From Gemmataceae bacterium (lineage in GTDB: Bacteria > Planctomycetota > Planctomycetia > Gemmatales > Gemmataceae), in NCBI GenBank assembly GCA_009691845.1, contig SIAJ01000065.1, forward strand, positions 1-34,277: a DNA stretch of 34,277 nt, in the 5' to 3' direction. Positions within the stretch are counted from its first letter, which is position 1, and every line of letters starts with the position of its first letter. The notes below the pieces were generated by a model that did not search any database, was not told where the DNA came from, and saw nothing but the letters and a program-made list of their open reading frames with translations. Positions 1 to 7,616 of this stretch are shown piece by piece. A program made the position numbers and the translations under genes.

Positions 1-1147
1 CATCCAGATGCTGCAAACTGAAATCGCCGCATGGTCAACCCGCGTCAACGTGAAGCAACGAGCCGTCGATTGGCAATTCACGATCGAGAAAGCAAGGGTC
101 AAGTTGAAGCGGCTCTATCCCAAAATTTAGTTTGGACAGGGCACTAGTCGTTTCCTTGAACACATCCGATCCGGCCAGGCGCGTCTCGTACCGATCGGCA
201 TCGTATTCCACTCGGCGCAACATGAAGCAACTCAGGCCGTGACCGATCAACATCAGAACCCACAGAACTCGACGCGTTATCCAGATACACAACATGGAGA
301 ACAGCAGCAACAGTGCGAAGCGATCTTCCCGCTGCGCGCCACGAGCAAGAGACTCGTCCCAGTCATCGCGTTCATACACAATCCGCCAGAACCAGGCATT
401 GATAGAACGAATTAGGAAGCTCAATTTCATCCCCGCACCTTGCGAGAAGTGGCCAAGCTCATGAGCAATCACGCCCGCCAACTGCTGGATGCTCATCCTG
501 GCCACCAACGGGAGGCCGATGGTCAGCACCAGATCATTCCCGAACAGAACGCCCATCTTGCTGCCAGAGCCGGCGGAAGCGTTTGCCTGGCAATCCAGTA
601 CGATCCTCGTCACCAGAGCAAAGAGTAACGGCTCTTCACCAAACTGGAGCGTACGCAAAGGACGAGATCTGGAACGCCGCGCGAACATCGGCTTCACCAT
701 AAAGAACAGCAGAATGACCCCGGCCACCAGCGGACCCACGTAGAGAAAGAACAAGGATCACAGGCCGCGGATCGGACCTCCGGAACCCAAAGTGTTCGTT
801 GCGTGGAGGAAGAGCAAGTGGGCAATCACCGCGATCATCCCGAGATAAAGTGCGGGCAGGATCAGCATGGCCAGGGCGAGAATCAGCAAGCCAACGGTGT
901 AGCCGATCGTGCGCTTGACAGGCTGAATTTCGCCCTCGAATGCCGCGAGAATTTCCTGCATCACGAGTTGCTGTGTCGGCTTCGATAAGGGGAGTCGCGT
1001 CGGAGTCGATTCCGCCTCAGCTTCGATCGACTGCGATGGGACTTCCACGGCAGCTCGCCAACGCGGGCAGGTCCCACGCTTGCCGGCGTGCTCTTCCTTC
1101 ACGCGAAATGTCGTTTTACAAGAGCCGCACATTACCGCGAGTGGCAT
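1..1147 (-). pseudogene. Broken M48-family membrane metalloprotease gene (interrupted by in-frame stops)
   Basis: One reading frame runs on the minus strand from an ATG at 1147 to the left edge but is cut by TGA at 758-760 and again by TGA at 35-37. The first piece (129 aa) has a zinc-ribbon-like start (CGSC ... CPRW, where the last Cys of a CxxC pair appears replaced by Trp) and a hydrophobic segment near residues 80-120. The second piece, in the same frame and resuming one codon after the stop, has another membrane segment, the M48 zinc motif HELGH inside IAHELGHFSQGAGM, and further hydrophobic helices. Zinc-ribbon plus membrane helices plus M48 is an arrangement I associate with long planctomycete proteases. 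The frame stays open beyond the second TGA to the window edge, but I cannot confirm homology there. Intact M48 enzymes are membrane-bound zinc endopeptidases. The two stops and the lost Cys suggest decay; sequencing error is the alternative. Confidence 0.75.
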
Positions 1148-1172
1148 TCAATGTTCCTGGTCGGTTCAAGTC

Positions 1173-1230
1173 GTAGCAGCAAGCGTCTCGCTTGCTGTGG
1201 ATGTCAAGGCAAGCGGGACGCTTGCCCTAC
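1173..1230. repeat. REP/BIME-like double hairpin with GTAG and CTAC ends
   Basis: Starts with GTAG and ends with CTAC. The left hairpin has stems AGCAAGCG/CGCTTGCT with a 3-nt loop (1178-1196). The right hairpin has stems GGCAAGCG/CGCTTGCC with a 3-nt loop (1208-1226). The two arms are also inverted copies of each other. It lies between the broken protease gene and the gene at 1233-2381, whose 3' end it faces, so it could also act on that transcript's end. Confidence 0.7.
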
Positions 1231-1232
1231 AA

Positions 1233-2381
1233 CTACTTCGCCCTCAGAATCAGGTCGAAGCTCGGCCTGGTCCTGCCGTCTTTGAATGTGATGCCGGCCG
1301 GGTTGTGAGCAATTCGATCGGGGTGGTCTTTTAGCGCCTGCCACTGGCAGGAAACAGCGACGATGCCATATTTCACGAGCGTCTTGACCTCGCCTTCGTC
1401 CGCAATTCCGTTGCCGTTCGCGTCGTGCCACAAAGCAAGCCCGTCCAGTTCCTTGCCCGTCAGTGATCCATTGCGATCATCATCGAGAGCGCTGAGTGCG
1501 GAATAACCGTTCGACCAAAACAAGCGGAACGTAACGCTACCGAAGAGTTGCAGGCCCGAGTCGATCGCGCCTGTCCCTTTCGGGTCGTAGACGAGCCAGG
1601 CCGCCTTGGCGGTGATCCAGGTCCACGTCTTCCTCTCGCCGGTGCCGTCAGCGTCGAACTTCACCCGTCCAGCGAGGTCTTCCAGGTCGCTCACGGTCAG
1701 CCAGTCAGCCAGGGGCACCGCGATCGGAGTAATCGGTCGTGGCAGCTTCTTCAGCGTTGCAATGCGATTTTTGAGAGTGCCGATCTCATCCTTGTCCTTC
1801 TCGGCATCGAGCAGGGCGATCAAGTAACTCCCGGCCTCCGTCGTGATCGTCTCCCCCGTAAGTCCCAAGGACTTCAGGTCCTTTTCCTTGTTCTTCTCCC
1901 AGGCTTCCTCAACCAGGCTGCGGTAGAGCTTGATGGCCTCGGACTTCTTCCCCGCCTGCTCGGTGACCCAGGCCAGCCCGAGGCGAGCGGTCGCGTTCCC
2001 TTCGTCGATTTTGAGTGTCTTCTCGTACCAGGCCGTCGCCTTCTCCAGATTCGCCATCGCGGCCTTGAGCTTTTCCTTGTCCTCGGTCGTCTCGACTTTG
2101 CCGAACGGCAATCGTGTGGGAGCGTAGCCAAGCCACGCGGCATCCGGAGTTCGCTTGTTCACATCGAGTTCGTCCGCCTTCTTTGCGAAGGCCATGGCGT
2201 GCGCCCGAGCGAGATTCAGCGTGAACTCGGCGTTTTTAGGATTATCCTTGACGTGCTTTTCGATGTTCTCGGCCAAACGTGCGATAGGGACTTTCTCCAG
2301 GTCGGCACGGATAAACCTTGCCTGGGACGGGTGTGCGACACAGAAGCCGACCGATAGGGCAAGCAAGACACGAACAGTCAT
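1233..2381 (-). CDS. Secreted TPR and EF-hand-like protein of unknown function
   Basis: 382 aa. The N-terminus MTVRVLLALSVGFCVAHPSQA looks like a signal peptide with cleavage near residue 21, so the protein is probably exported. Residues about 35-180 contain helical repeats resembling TPRs (e.g. ATAWYEKTLKIDEGNATARL). The C-terminal half carries acidic loops like EF-hand calcium sites: DDDRNGSLTGKEL near residue 305 and DANGNGIADEGEV near residue 325, with a more divergent acidic segment near DADGTGERK. Those loops are visible; calcium binding is inferred. A nested palindrome lies just upstream (2426-2487). I do not recognise a named family for the full protein, and no enzymatic motif is visible. 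Confidence 0.8.
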   Translation of the reverse strand: MTVRVLLALSVGFCVAHPSQARFIRADLEKVPIARLAENIEKHVKDNPKNAEFTLNLARAHAMAFAKKADELDVNKRTPDAAWLGYAPTRLPFGKVETTEDKEKLKAAMANLEKATAWYEKTLKIDEGNATARLGLAWVTEQAGKKSEAIKLYRSLVEEAWEKNKEKDLKSLGLTGETITTEAGSYLIALLDAEKDKDEIGTLKNRIATLKKLPRPITPIAVPLADWLTVSDLEDLAGRVKFDADGTGERKTWTWITAKAAWLVYDPKGTGAIDSGLQLFGSVTFRLFWSNGYSALSALDDDRNGSLTGKELDGLALWHDANGNGIADEGEVKTLVKYGIVAVSCQWQALKDHPDRIAHNPAGITFKDGRTRPSFDLILRAK

Positions 2382-2425
2382 GGCGAGGCTCCAGAGACGA
2401 GGCGAAGTTTGGCTCAGGGAAAGGC

Positions 2426-2487
2426 AGTGTCCTAAGCTGAAGTTCCGGCTTTAGCCGGCTAAAGCCGGAACTCCAACTTAGGACACT
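2426..2487. repeat. Large nested palindrome
   Basis: The inner perfect inverted repeat has 13-bp arms at 2441-2453 and 2460-2472 around a 6-nt centre that is itself palindromic (GCCGGC). It is enclosed by a second pair of arms, AGTGTCCTAAG at 2426-2436 and CTTAGGACACT at 2477-2487. It sits between the starts and ends of two same-strand genes. It could be a terminator for the gene at 2523-3299 or a dispersed palindromic repeat; no T-run follows it on either strand. Confidence 0.7.
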
Positions 2488-2522
2488 ACCCCGGGAGAGT
2501 ATAGTCGAACGCCACATTGCAA

Positions 2523-3299
2523 TCACTTCCGATCGCGGACTCGCTGAATCAGCCGGCCGAGAATGCACCGAAGGCCCGGAGATGGGAATCGGTAGTGACG
2601 AAGTCTCGCCTCGAAAAACCGCGTCAGTGTGAACGTGAATCCTTCCGCCGCGGTCCAGTGAGCCCAGTGGACGGGTAGATAAAGTGCGTCACCGGGTTCC
2701 AAGGTCACATCAATTCGAGTCAATCGTCTGGCCCGTGGAAATTGGTCAAAGTCGATTTGGTTACAATCAACGCGGCTACGCCGATAGTCCTGCGTGATCG
2801 GCTCGAAATAGAGATCGCGGACATCGTGCGGGTGATAGAGAGAGAAGACCTTGGTCCCCATCAGTTGAAAGACGAACGCCTCTTCGTGGGCGTGAATGTG
2901 GCAGCAACTGCCTGTATTCAGGCCGAAAAAAACCGTATCAGAACTTCCGGTTAAGCCGTCAAGATACGCGGGTATCTGCACATCCTGATAAAGTTCGTCC
3001 GACAACTCCGCGAGTTCAACCGACTCCATGTAGTGGTGCTTCCAAGCTTCCGGGGTTGCCAAGATTGTCTGCAAATAATCCGCGACCGTCATCTTGATCT
3101 TGCTGGCGAGCGTCGTGCCATCCGGATAATGGCTCACGGGAATCAGCGACTCACCACTCGCGGATACCAAATAGTCCGTGGTCCATTTTCGGCAGGCTGG
3201 CCAGTCGCTCGCCATGCCAGGAACGACGAACGGAATCCCGGCCCGAATATGCCGGTCGAGCGTATTGCGGTCACACCGATCGAGTCTCTTGATGCTCAT
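2523..3299 (-). CDS. Cupin/JmjC-like oxygenase-fold protein (Cupin_8 type)
   Basis: About 258 aa from the ATG at 3299. A GTG at 3326 would extend it by 9 aa and overlap the stop of the upstream gene (GTGA overlap), so coupling is possible; the domain itself begins right after the ATG. The order of elements fits Cupin_8/JmjC-like proteins: an N-terminal 'GIPFVVPGMASDWPA' segment, a central strand with HIHAHEEAFVFQLMG, then LEPGDALYLPVHWAHW carrying the distal His. Members of this fold are usually Fe(II)/2-oxoglutarate hydroxylases acting on proteins or small molecules. Here the usual HxD pair is replaced by HIHAHEE, which looks more like the classical cupin HxHxxxE, so the activity is uncertain. 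The C-terminus is basic (RLIQRVRDRK). Substrate unknown. Confidence 0.75.
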   Translation of the reverse strand: MSIKRLDRCDRNTLDRHIRAGIPFVVPGMASDWPACRKWTTDYLVSASGESLIPVSHYPDGTTLASKIKMTVADYLQTILATPEAWKHHYMESVELAELSDELYQDVQIPAYLDGLTGSSDTVFFGLNTGSCCHIHAHEEAFVFQLMGTKVFSLYHPHDVRDLYFEPITQDYRRSRVDCNQIDFDQFPRARRLTRIDVTLEPGDALYLPVHWAHWTAAEGFTFTLTRFFEARLRHYRFPSPGLRCILGRLIQRVRDRK

Positions 3300-3322
3300 T
3301 GAATGAGTATAGACAATAGGGC

Positions 3323-3859
3323 TCACTCCTTGGACTGCTTCGGCAACGGCACCTTCGCCTCCGTAAGAATCCTGTCCAAAGCTGGCTGCTGGTCGCGGCC
3401 GATGATCAGGCGCAGCCTGTCATCACCCTTTCCCTTGAAATAGATGTACACCCAACTGCACTCGAAACAGATGATGAGGTCAATGTGTGTATCGCCGGAC
3501 GTGACCCGTATCCCGTGGCGAGGCTCGAAACACTTGGCACCGTAACCAGGGCCGATTGTACCCGTTACGGCCAGCAAGGATTTCCGTGCGGCCTCTTCCT
3601 TGACGGTGGTTTTGCCCAGTACCTTCCAACCGTGGAAATTGTCCTTCCCTTTCTCATCTCGTATCGGTTCAAGCGAATACAACTCAATCACATTCGACTT
3701 GGCAAGGATCGCCTTGGCCTTGTCCCATTCGGCCTCCTCCTTCTCAGAGAGCTTTGGATCGGGCTCCTTCATCGGGGCCTTTGTTATTCGCTCCTCGCCA
3801 AGTAATAAGCCAGTCACGCCGAACGTGACGAGGGTTGCAAGCTGGAAGGAAAGACGCAT
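3323..3859 (-). CDS. Small secreted protein of unknown function
   Basis: 178 aa from the ATG at 3859. The reading frame is open further upstream, but only from this Met does a convincing signal peptide follow (MRLSFQLATLVTFGVTGLLLG, then EER). The mature part is charged and has a central segment GIRVTSGDTHIDLIICFECSWVYIYF with two Cys spaced CFEC, followed by a basic/acidic tail ending in PLPKQSKE. I have an impression of similar CFEC-containing small proteins in planctomycetes but cannot name a family or function. Its stop overlaps the possible GTG start of the cupin gene by the GTGA arrangement, so the two are probably one transcript. Confidence 0.65.
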   Translation of the reverse strand: MRLSFQLATLVTFGVTGLLLGEERITKAPMKEPDPKLSEKEEAEWDKAKAILAKSNVIELYSLEPIRDEKGKDNFHGWKVLGKTTVKEEAARKSLLAVTGTIGPGYGAKCFEPRHGIRVTSGDTHIDLIICFECSWVYIYFKGKGDDRLRLIIGRDQQPALDRILTEAKVPLPKQSKE

Positions 3860-4415
3860 CGCTGATAATCCAGGTAGTCCCACGCGGCACAATGAATTCA
3901 GTTTACTCAGGTTTTCTAGGACCGAGCCGTATTGCGATCGTCTCATACTCTTCTGCGGAAAAACCGGGTCAGGTCTTCCGGTAGGGCTCAAGTCCGCACA
4001 ACTCCGCTTTTTGCATCAATTCATCGCGACAGAAGCGTCCCGGCGCGCCGTGATGTCGCCACGCGGCGAGATTCCCTTCACGCTGGCGAGTGAGCATTCC
4101 AAAAAAACCGAAAAAATCCCCAAGTCGAGTTACCTTTTGACCCGCTTCGAAATACAGGTAGGTGGCCGTTGGTTCCTGAGGAGGATTTCACGATGGCTTT
4201 GCATCCGTTCGCACGGTTTTGCACCCATTCTGCAAGGAAGTTAACAGCTGAATGGTGTGCCGAATTGCGTTTCATCACATGCGAGACCGGTCAGCCTCGC
4301 CCTGGAGTGTCGGCAAATGTCCGCGCCGGCGAAAGCTTGTTTGGCTTCTCGGCTTGTCCGAAATCGCTCCAGGCGTTTTACAGGAGCGAACAGCTACGCG
4401 AAACATTGCCAAAGG

Positions 4416-4444
4416 TTTGTGTCGCAAGCCACTTGCGACACAAA
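4416..4444. repeat. Perfect 13-bp hairpin
   Basis: The stem TTTGTGTCGCAAG pairs perfectly with CTTGCGACACAAA around a 3-nt loop (CCA). Read on the plus strand it is followed by an A-rich tract, and on the minus strand the stem itself ends with T/A pairs. It is isolated in a gene-free stretch, so it may be a repeat or an RNA structure rather than a terminator of an annotated gene. Confidence 0.7.
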
Positions 4445-4543
4445 AGCCAAGTTAGTCCGAGGCTGGAGATGGCAGGAAATGTCAGGTTTTGTCATGGTAA
4501 AAAAAATGTTTGACTTGGTTGGGATGGGCGGTGGGTCAGTTTC

Positions 4544-4596
4544 GTCGCACGACCGTCTTGGTATTGCCTGCTCGACAACCGAGACGGTTGTGCTAC
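4544..4596. repeat. Degenerate REP/BIME-like inverted pair
   Basis: GCACGACCGTCTTGG (4547-4561) and CCGAGACGGTTGTGC (4579-4593) are inverted copies matching at 13 of 15 positions. The right arm forms its own small hairpin (ACAACC/GGTTGT) and ends in CTAC; the left begins GTCG instead of GTAG. It lies 59 nt before the probable start of the first DUF1501 gene. Confidence 0.5.
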
Positions 4597-4654
4597 GCTG
4601 GGCGGGCATGCTATGCTCAACTACTTCAAAGGACTTGCGTTTGAGGGAAAGAAT

Positions 4655-6031
4655 ATGATGGCCAATCCCACTACTCGTCGGCAGCACTTATCTCGACGCG
4701 AACTCGTGCAATTGGGCGGGATCGGGGCGCTGGGACTGGCTCTGCCCGAACTCCTTCACGCCGGGGCACCGGTTGCGCGTTCCGTTTCTCGATCGGTCAA
4801 GTCATGCATCTTCATCGTGCAGTATGGCGGCTGTAGCCACATCGATAGCTTTGACCTGAAACCCGATGCGCCCGCCGAGGTACGTGGCCCATTTCGACCG
4901 ATTGCGACGCGCACGCCTGGCATGCGCATTGGCGAGCATCTGCCTCGCCTGGCACAAATGTCCGATCGCTATTGTCTGGTGCGCTCGATGACGCACGGCG
5001 ACCCTGGGCACGATGGTGGCATGCACGTCTGCATGACAGGACACTCGAAGCCGGTTGTGAATACGCCGTACTTCGGATCGGTGGCCGCGAAGGTGAGCCC
5101 ATCCACACGTAATGTGCCGTCCTATGTTTGGCTGCAAAACCTCGCGGGGGACGTGCAGCCCCGTTATCTGACGGGCGGATTCCTTGGCCCAGCCTACAGC
5201 CCGCTGCGTGTCGGCACCGATCTGGACAACCCATCGGTTGCCGGCTTCCGCGTCAAGGCATTCGACCCACCCGCGGACGTGCCAGCCGACCGCTTGCGTG
5301 CTCGCAAGCGACTGCTCGACGATGTCGAAGCAACGGACGGCGGAAAAGTGGCAGCCGACCTGCGACCCTATCGCCAGCGAGCCGTCGATTTGCTGACTGG
5401 CCCGGATGTGCGAACCGCGTTCGATCTAGAACGCGAACCGGCAGCCGTGCGCGACCGCTATGGCCGGCATCCGCTCGGGCAGAACCTGCTCATGGCCCGA
5501 CGCTTGATCGAAGCCGGAACGCGATTGGTCAGCGTGACGGCGTGGGCCGGCAACCCGCCAGCCGAGAAGTTCACCAACGTGCAAACCTGGGACATGCACG
5601 GCCCGGGTGCGGCCAAATTCATCGGCAGCATTTTTGGCGATGGTTCGTATGGTCTCGGCTGGGCCTTGCCGCGAGTGGACGAGGCCGTGTCGGCACTGCT
5701 CACGGACCTGGAGGTTCGCGGGTTGTTGGAAGACACGCTGGTCGTGATGGTCGGTGAGTTCGGCCGCTCACCGAGGATCAGCAATCTCGGCCGCGATCAC
5801 TGGCCGGCTTGCTACACGGCCATGCTCGCGGGTGCGGGAATTCGCGGGGGCAGCGTTTATGGTTCATCCGACAAAACGGGTGGCTATGTTCGCGACAATC
5901 CGCTTCGCCCGGAAGATTTTGGAGCAACGTTGTTCCACGCCTTGGGCGTTCCTGCCGAGACTCGCCTTGGTGCCGATGGCTTCACTTTGCCCGTGAGTGC
6001 CGGTAGTCCTCGAATGGAATTGTTTGGTTGA
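4655..6031 (+). CDS. DUF1501 family protein with Tat signal
   Basis: 458 aa from the ATG at 4655, chosen because GAGGGA lies 8-9 nt upstream; an upstream in-frame ATG at 4613 lacks a good ribosome site. The N-terminus has a twin-arginine pattern (LSRRELVQLGGIGALGLALP), so export by Tat is likely. DUF1501 hallmarks follow: QYGGCSHIDSFDLKP near residue 55, MTHGDPGHDGGMH, WDMHGPG, and near the C-terminus GEFGRSPRI with GRDHWPACYTAMLAGAG. The family is related to the alkaline-phosphatase/sulfatase fold and is abundant in planctomycetes; its substrate is unknown. A second DUF1501 gene starts 9 nt after this stop, so they are co-transcribed. The DUF1549/DUF1553 cytochrome-like partner often found beside DUF1501 is absent here. 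Confidence 0.92.
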   Translation: MMANPTTRRQHLSRRELVQLGGIGALGLALPELLHAGAPVARSVSRSVKSCIFIVQYGGCSHIDSFDLKPDAPAEVRGPFRPIATRTPGMRIGEHLPRLAQMSDRYCLVRSMTHGDPGHDGGMHVCMTGHSKPVVNTPYFGSVAAKVSPSTRNVPSYVWLQNLAGDVQPRYLTGGFLGPAYSPLRVGTDLDNPSVAGFRVKAFDPPADVPADRLRARKRLLDDVEATDGGKVAADLRPYRQRAVDLLTGPDVRTAFDLEREPAAVRDRYGRHPLGQNLLMARRLIEAGTRLVSVTAWAGNPPAEKFTNVQTWDMHGPGAAKFIGSIFGDGSYGLGWALPRVDEAVSALLTDLEVRGLLEDTLVVMVGEFGRSPRISNLGRDHWPACYTAMLAGAGIRGGSVYGSSDKTGGYVRDNPLRPEDFGATLFHALGVPAETRLGADGFTLPVSAGSPRMELFG

Positions 6032-6040
6032 GACCAAGTC

Positions 6041-7525
6041 ATGCACACTTCGAACGAACTCTTTCGCCGAGCCCGCCGCGACTTCCTGGCAACCAGTGCC
6101 AGCGGCATCGGCACGGTCGCGCTGGCCTCGCTGCTTCAGGAGGAAGGTCTGTTGGCCGCTCCGCCGGAAGAATCGCCAGGAGGGGCAGGCCAGCCGCGCA
6201 AACCGCACTTCAAGGCCAAGGCCAAGAACTGCATTTGCATCTACCTGGAAGGAGCGCCTTCGCAGATTGACTTGTTCGATCCGAAGCCGAAGCTGACCGA
6301 ATTTCATGGCAAGCCGTTGCCGGAATCGATGACCAAGAACGTGCGTTTCGCGTTCTTGCAGAAGGAATCGGCCGTGGTGCTTGGCTGTCCACGCAAGTTC
6401 GCCAAGCATGGCGCATCGGGGATGGAGTTCTCCGATATGTTGCCGCACTTGGCGACGTGTGCGGACGACATCGCCATGATTCGTGGCATGCACACGGACC
6501 AGTTCAACCATCATCCAGGCCAGATGATGATGAATTGCGGTTCCTCGATGTTCGGCCGCCCCAGCATGGGAGCGTGGCTGAATTATGGGCTCGGCAGCGA
6601 AGCGAAGAACCTGCCTGGCTACGTGGTTCTGACGGCCGGCCGTGGCACGTCCGGAGGCACGTCGAACTGGTCCAGCGGTTTTTTACCTTCGAGCTATGCG
6701 GGCGTTTTGTTCCGCAATCAGGGTGAGCCGGTCCTGAATCTTGCCAACCCCAGCGGGCTTTCGGGAGCCATGCAGTCGAAGACGATCGATGCGTTGAAGG
6801 AACTAAACGCCCTTCGCCATGCCGAGATCGGCGACCCGGAGATTCATAGTCGCGTGGCGGCGTATGAACTGGCGTTTCAGATGCAGGCGGCCGCCCCAGA
6901 GTTGCTGGACATTACCAAGGAGAGCAAGAAGACGCTCGATGCTTACGGGCTCGATCGTCCCGAGCCGGATGCAAAAGGGGGACGCGGCGGAGGGAAAGGC
7001 ACTTATCGTTCGTTCGCGTTGAATTGCCTGCTTGCACGACGGATGGTTGAACGCGGTGTACGTTTCGTCAATCTGTTTCATTCATCCTGGGATCATCACA
7101 GCAATCTCGAGCCGGAGTTGAAGTTCTGTGCCGGCATGTCGGACCAACCCGTGGCCGCTCTGATCAAGGATCTGAAACAACGCGGGCTGCTTGAAGATAC
7201 GCTCGTCGTCTGGCTCTCCGAATTCGGCCGCACGCCTCTGGGCGAGAATCGACCGGGTTTTGCTGGCGTAACCGGCCGCGATCATCATCCATTCGCGTTC
7301 ACGATCTGGCTAGCCGGCGGCGGAGTGAAGGGTGGCCTCACGCTCGGTAAGACCGACGACTTCGGCTGGGGAGTTGTCGAAGACAAGGTACACGTGAACG
7401 ATCTGCACGCGACGATGTTGCATTTGTTCGGCATGGACCACAAGAAACTGTCGTACCGCTTCCAGGGGCGAGATTTTCGACTGACGGATGTTGGTGGGAC
7501 TGTGGTTCAGAAGATGTTGGCTTAG
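6041..7525 (+). CDS. DUF1501 family protein, second of a tandem pair
   Basis: 494 aa. The start carries a Tat-like motif (RRARRDFLATSASGIGTVAL) followed by the hydrophobic stretch, so it is probably exported. Conserved DUF1501 segments are present: IYLEGAPSQIDLFDPKP (about 64-80), IRGMHTDQFNHHPGQ, NLFHSSWDHHSN, and WLSEFGRTP followed by GRDHHPFAFTIWLAGGG near the C-terminus. The GRDH and HH positions are likely metal ligands by analogy with alkaline-phosphatase-like folds. It is a distinct subgroup from its neighbour rather than a recent duplicate, since leader, central region and spacing differ. It is the last gene of the unit; the next gene is convergent, with a hairpin between them. Confidence 0.92.
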   Translation: MHTSNELFRRARRDFLATSASGIGTVALASLLQEEGLLAAPPEESPGGAGQPRKPHFKAKAKNCICIYLEGAPSQIDLFDPKPKLTEFHGKPLPESMTKNVRFAFLQKESAVVLGCPRKFAKHGASGMEFSDMLPHLATCADDIAMIRGMHTDQFNHHPGQMMMNCGSSMFGRPSMGAWLNYGLGSEAKNLPGYVVLTAGRGTSGGTSNWSSGFLPSSYAGVLFRNQGEPVLNLANPSGLSGAMQSKTIDALKELNALRHAEIGDPEIHSRVAAYELAFQMQAAAPELLDITKESKKTLDAYGLDRPEPDAKGGRGGGKGTYRSFALNCLLARRMVERGVRFVNLFHSSWDHHSNLEPELKFCAGMSDQPVAALIKDLKQRGLLEDTLVVWLSEFGRTPLGENRPGFAGVTGRDHHPFAFTIWLAGGGVKGGLTLGKTDDFGWGVVEDKVHVNDLHATMLHLFGMDHKKLSYRFQGRDFRLTDVGGTVVQKMLA

Positions 7526-7564
7526 AGTGGAAGACCCGCACGAGCGAAGCCGAGAGGGAAATGA

Positions 7565-7599
7565 GAAGGAGTTGTAGCTTGTCCTACTCTTACTCCTTC
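7565..7599. terminator. Hairpin between convergent genes
   Basis: GAAGGAGT (7565-7572) pairs with ACTCCTTC (7592-7599) around a 19-nt loop. It lies in the 91-nt gap between the second DUF1501 gene (+) and the FHA-GAF-HD-GYP gene (-). No clear T-run follows, so its role as a shared terminator is a guess. Confidence 0.35.
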
Positions 7600-7616
7600 G
7601 CGGCTAATCCGAGAGC

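Larger units (their letters stand above)
3860..4654. other. Long intergenic region with hairpins between divergent genes
   Basis: The region lies between the minus-strand secreted protein and the plus-strand DUF1501 gene. It has A-runs, a strong perfect hairpin (4416-4444) and a degenerate REP-like pair (4544-4596). A short frame at 4193-4513 is preceded by an AGGAGG but does not look coding (see rejected items). No RNA gene or recognised protein was found. Promoters for both flanking units should be here, but no clear -35/-10 pair stands out. Confidence 0.5.

Noticed and set aside
4193..4513. 106-codon plus-strand frame with AGGAGG upstream
   Set aside because: The ribosome-site match is good, but the peptide has no family motif, contains the perfect 4416-4444 hairpin inside it, and its composition is unlike neighbouring genes. 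I keep it as an unlikely ORF.
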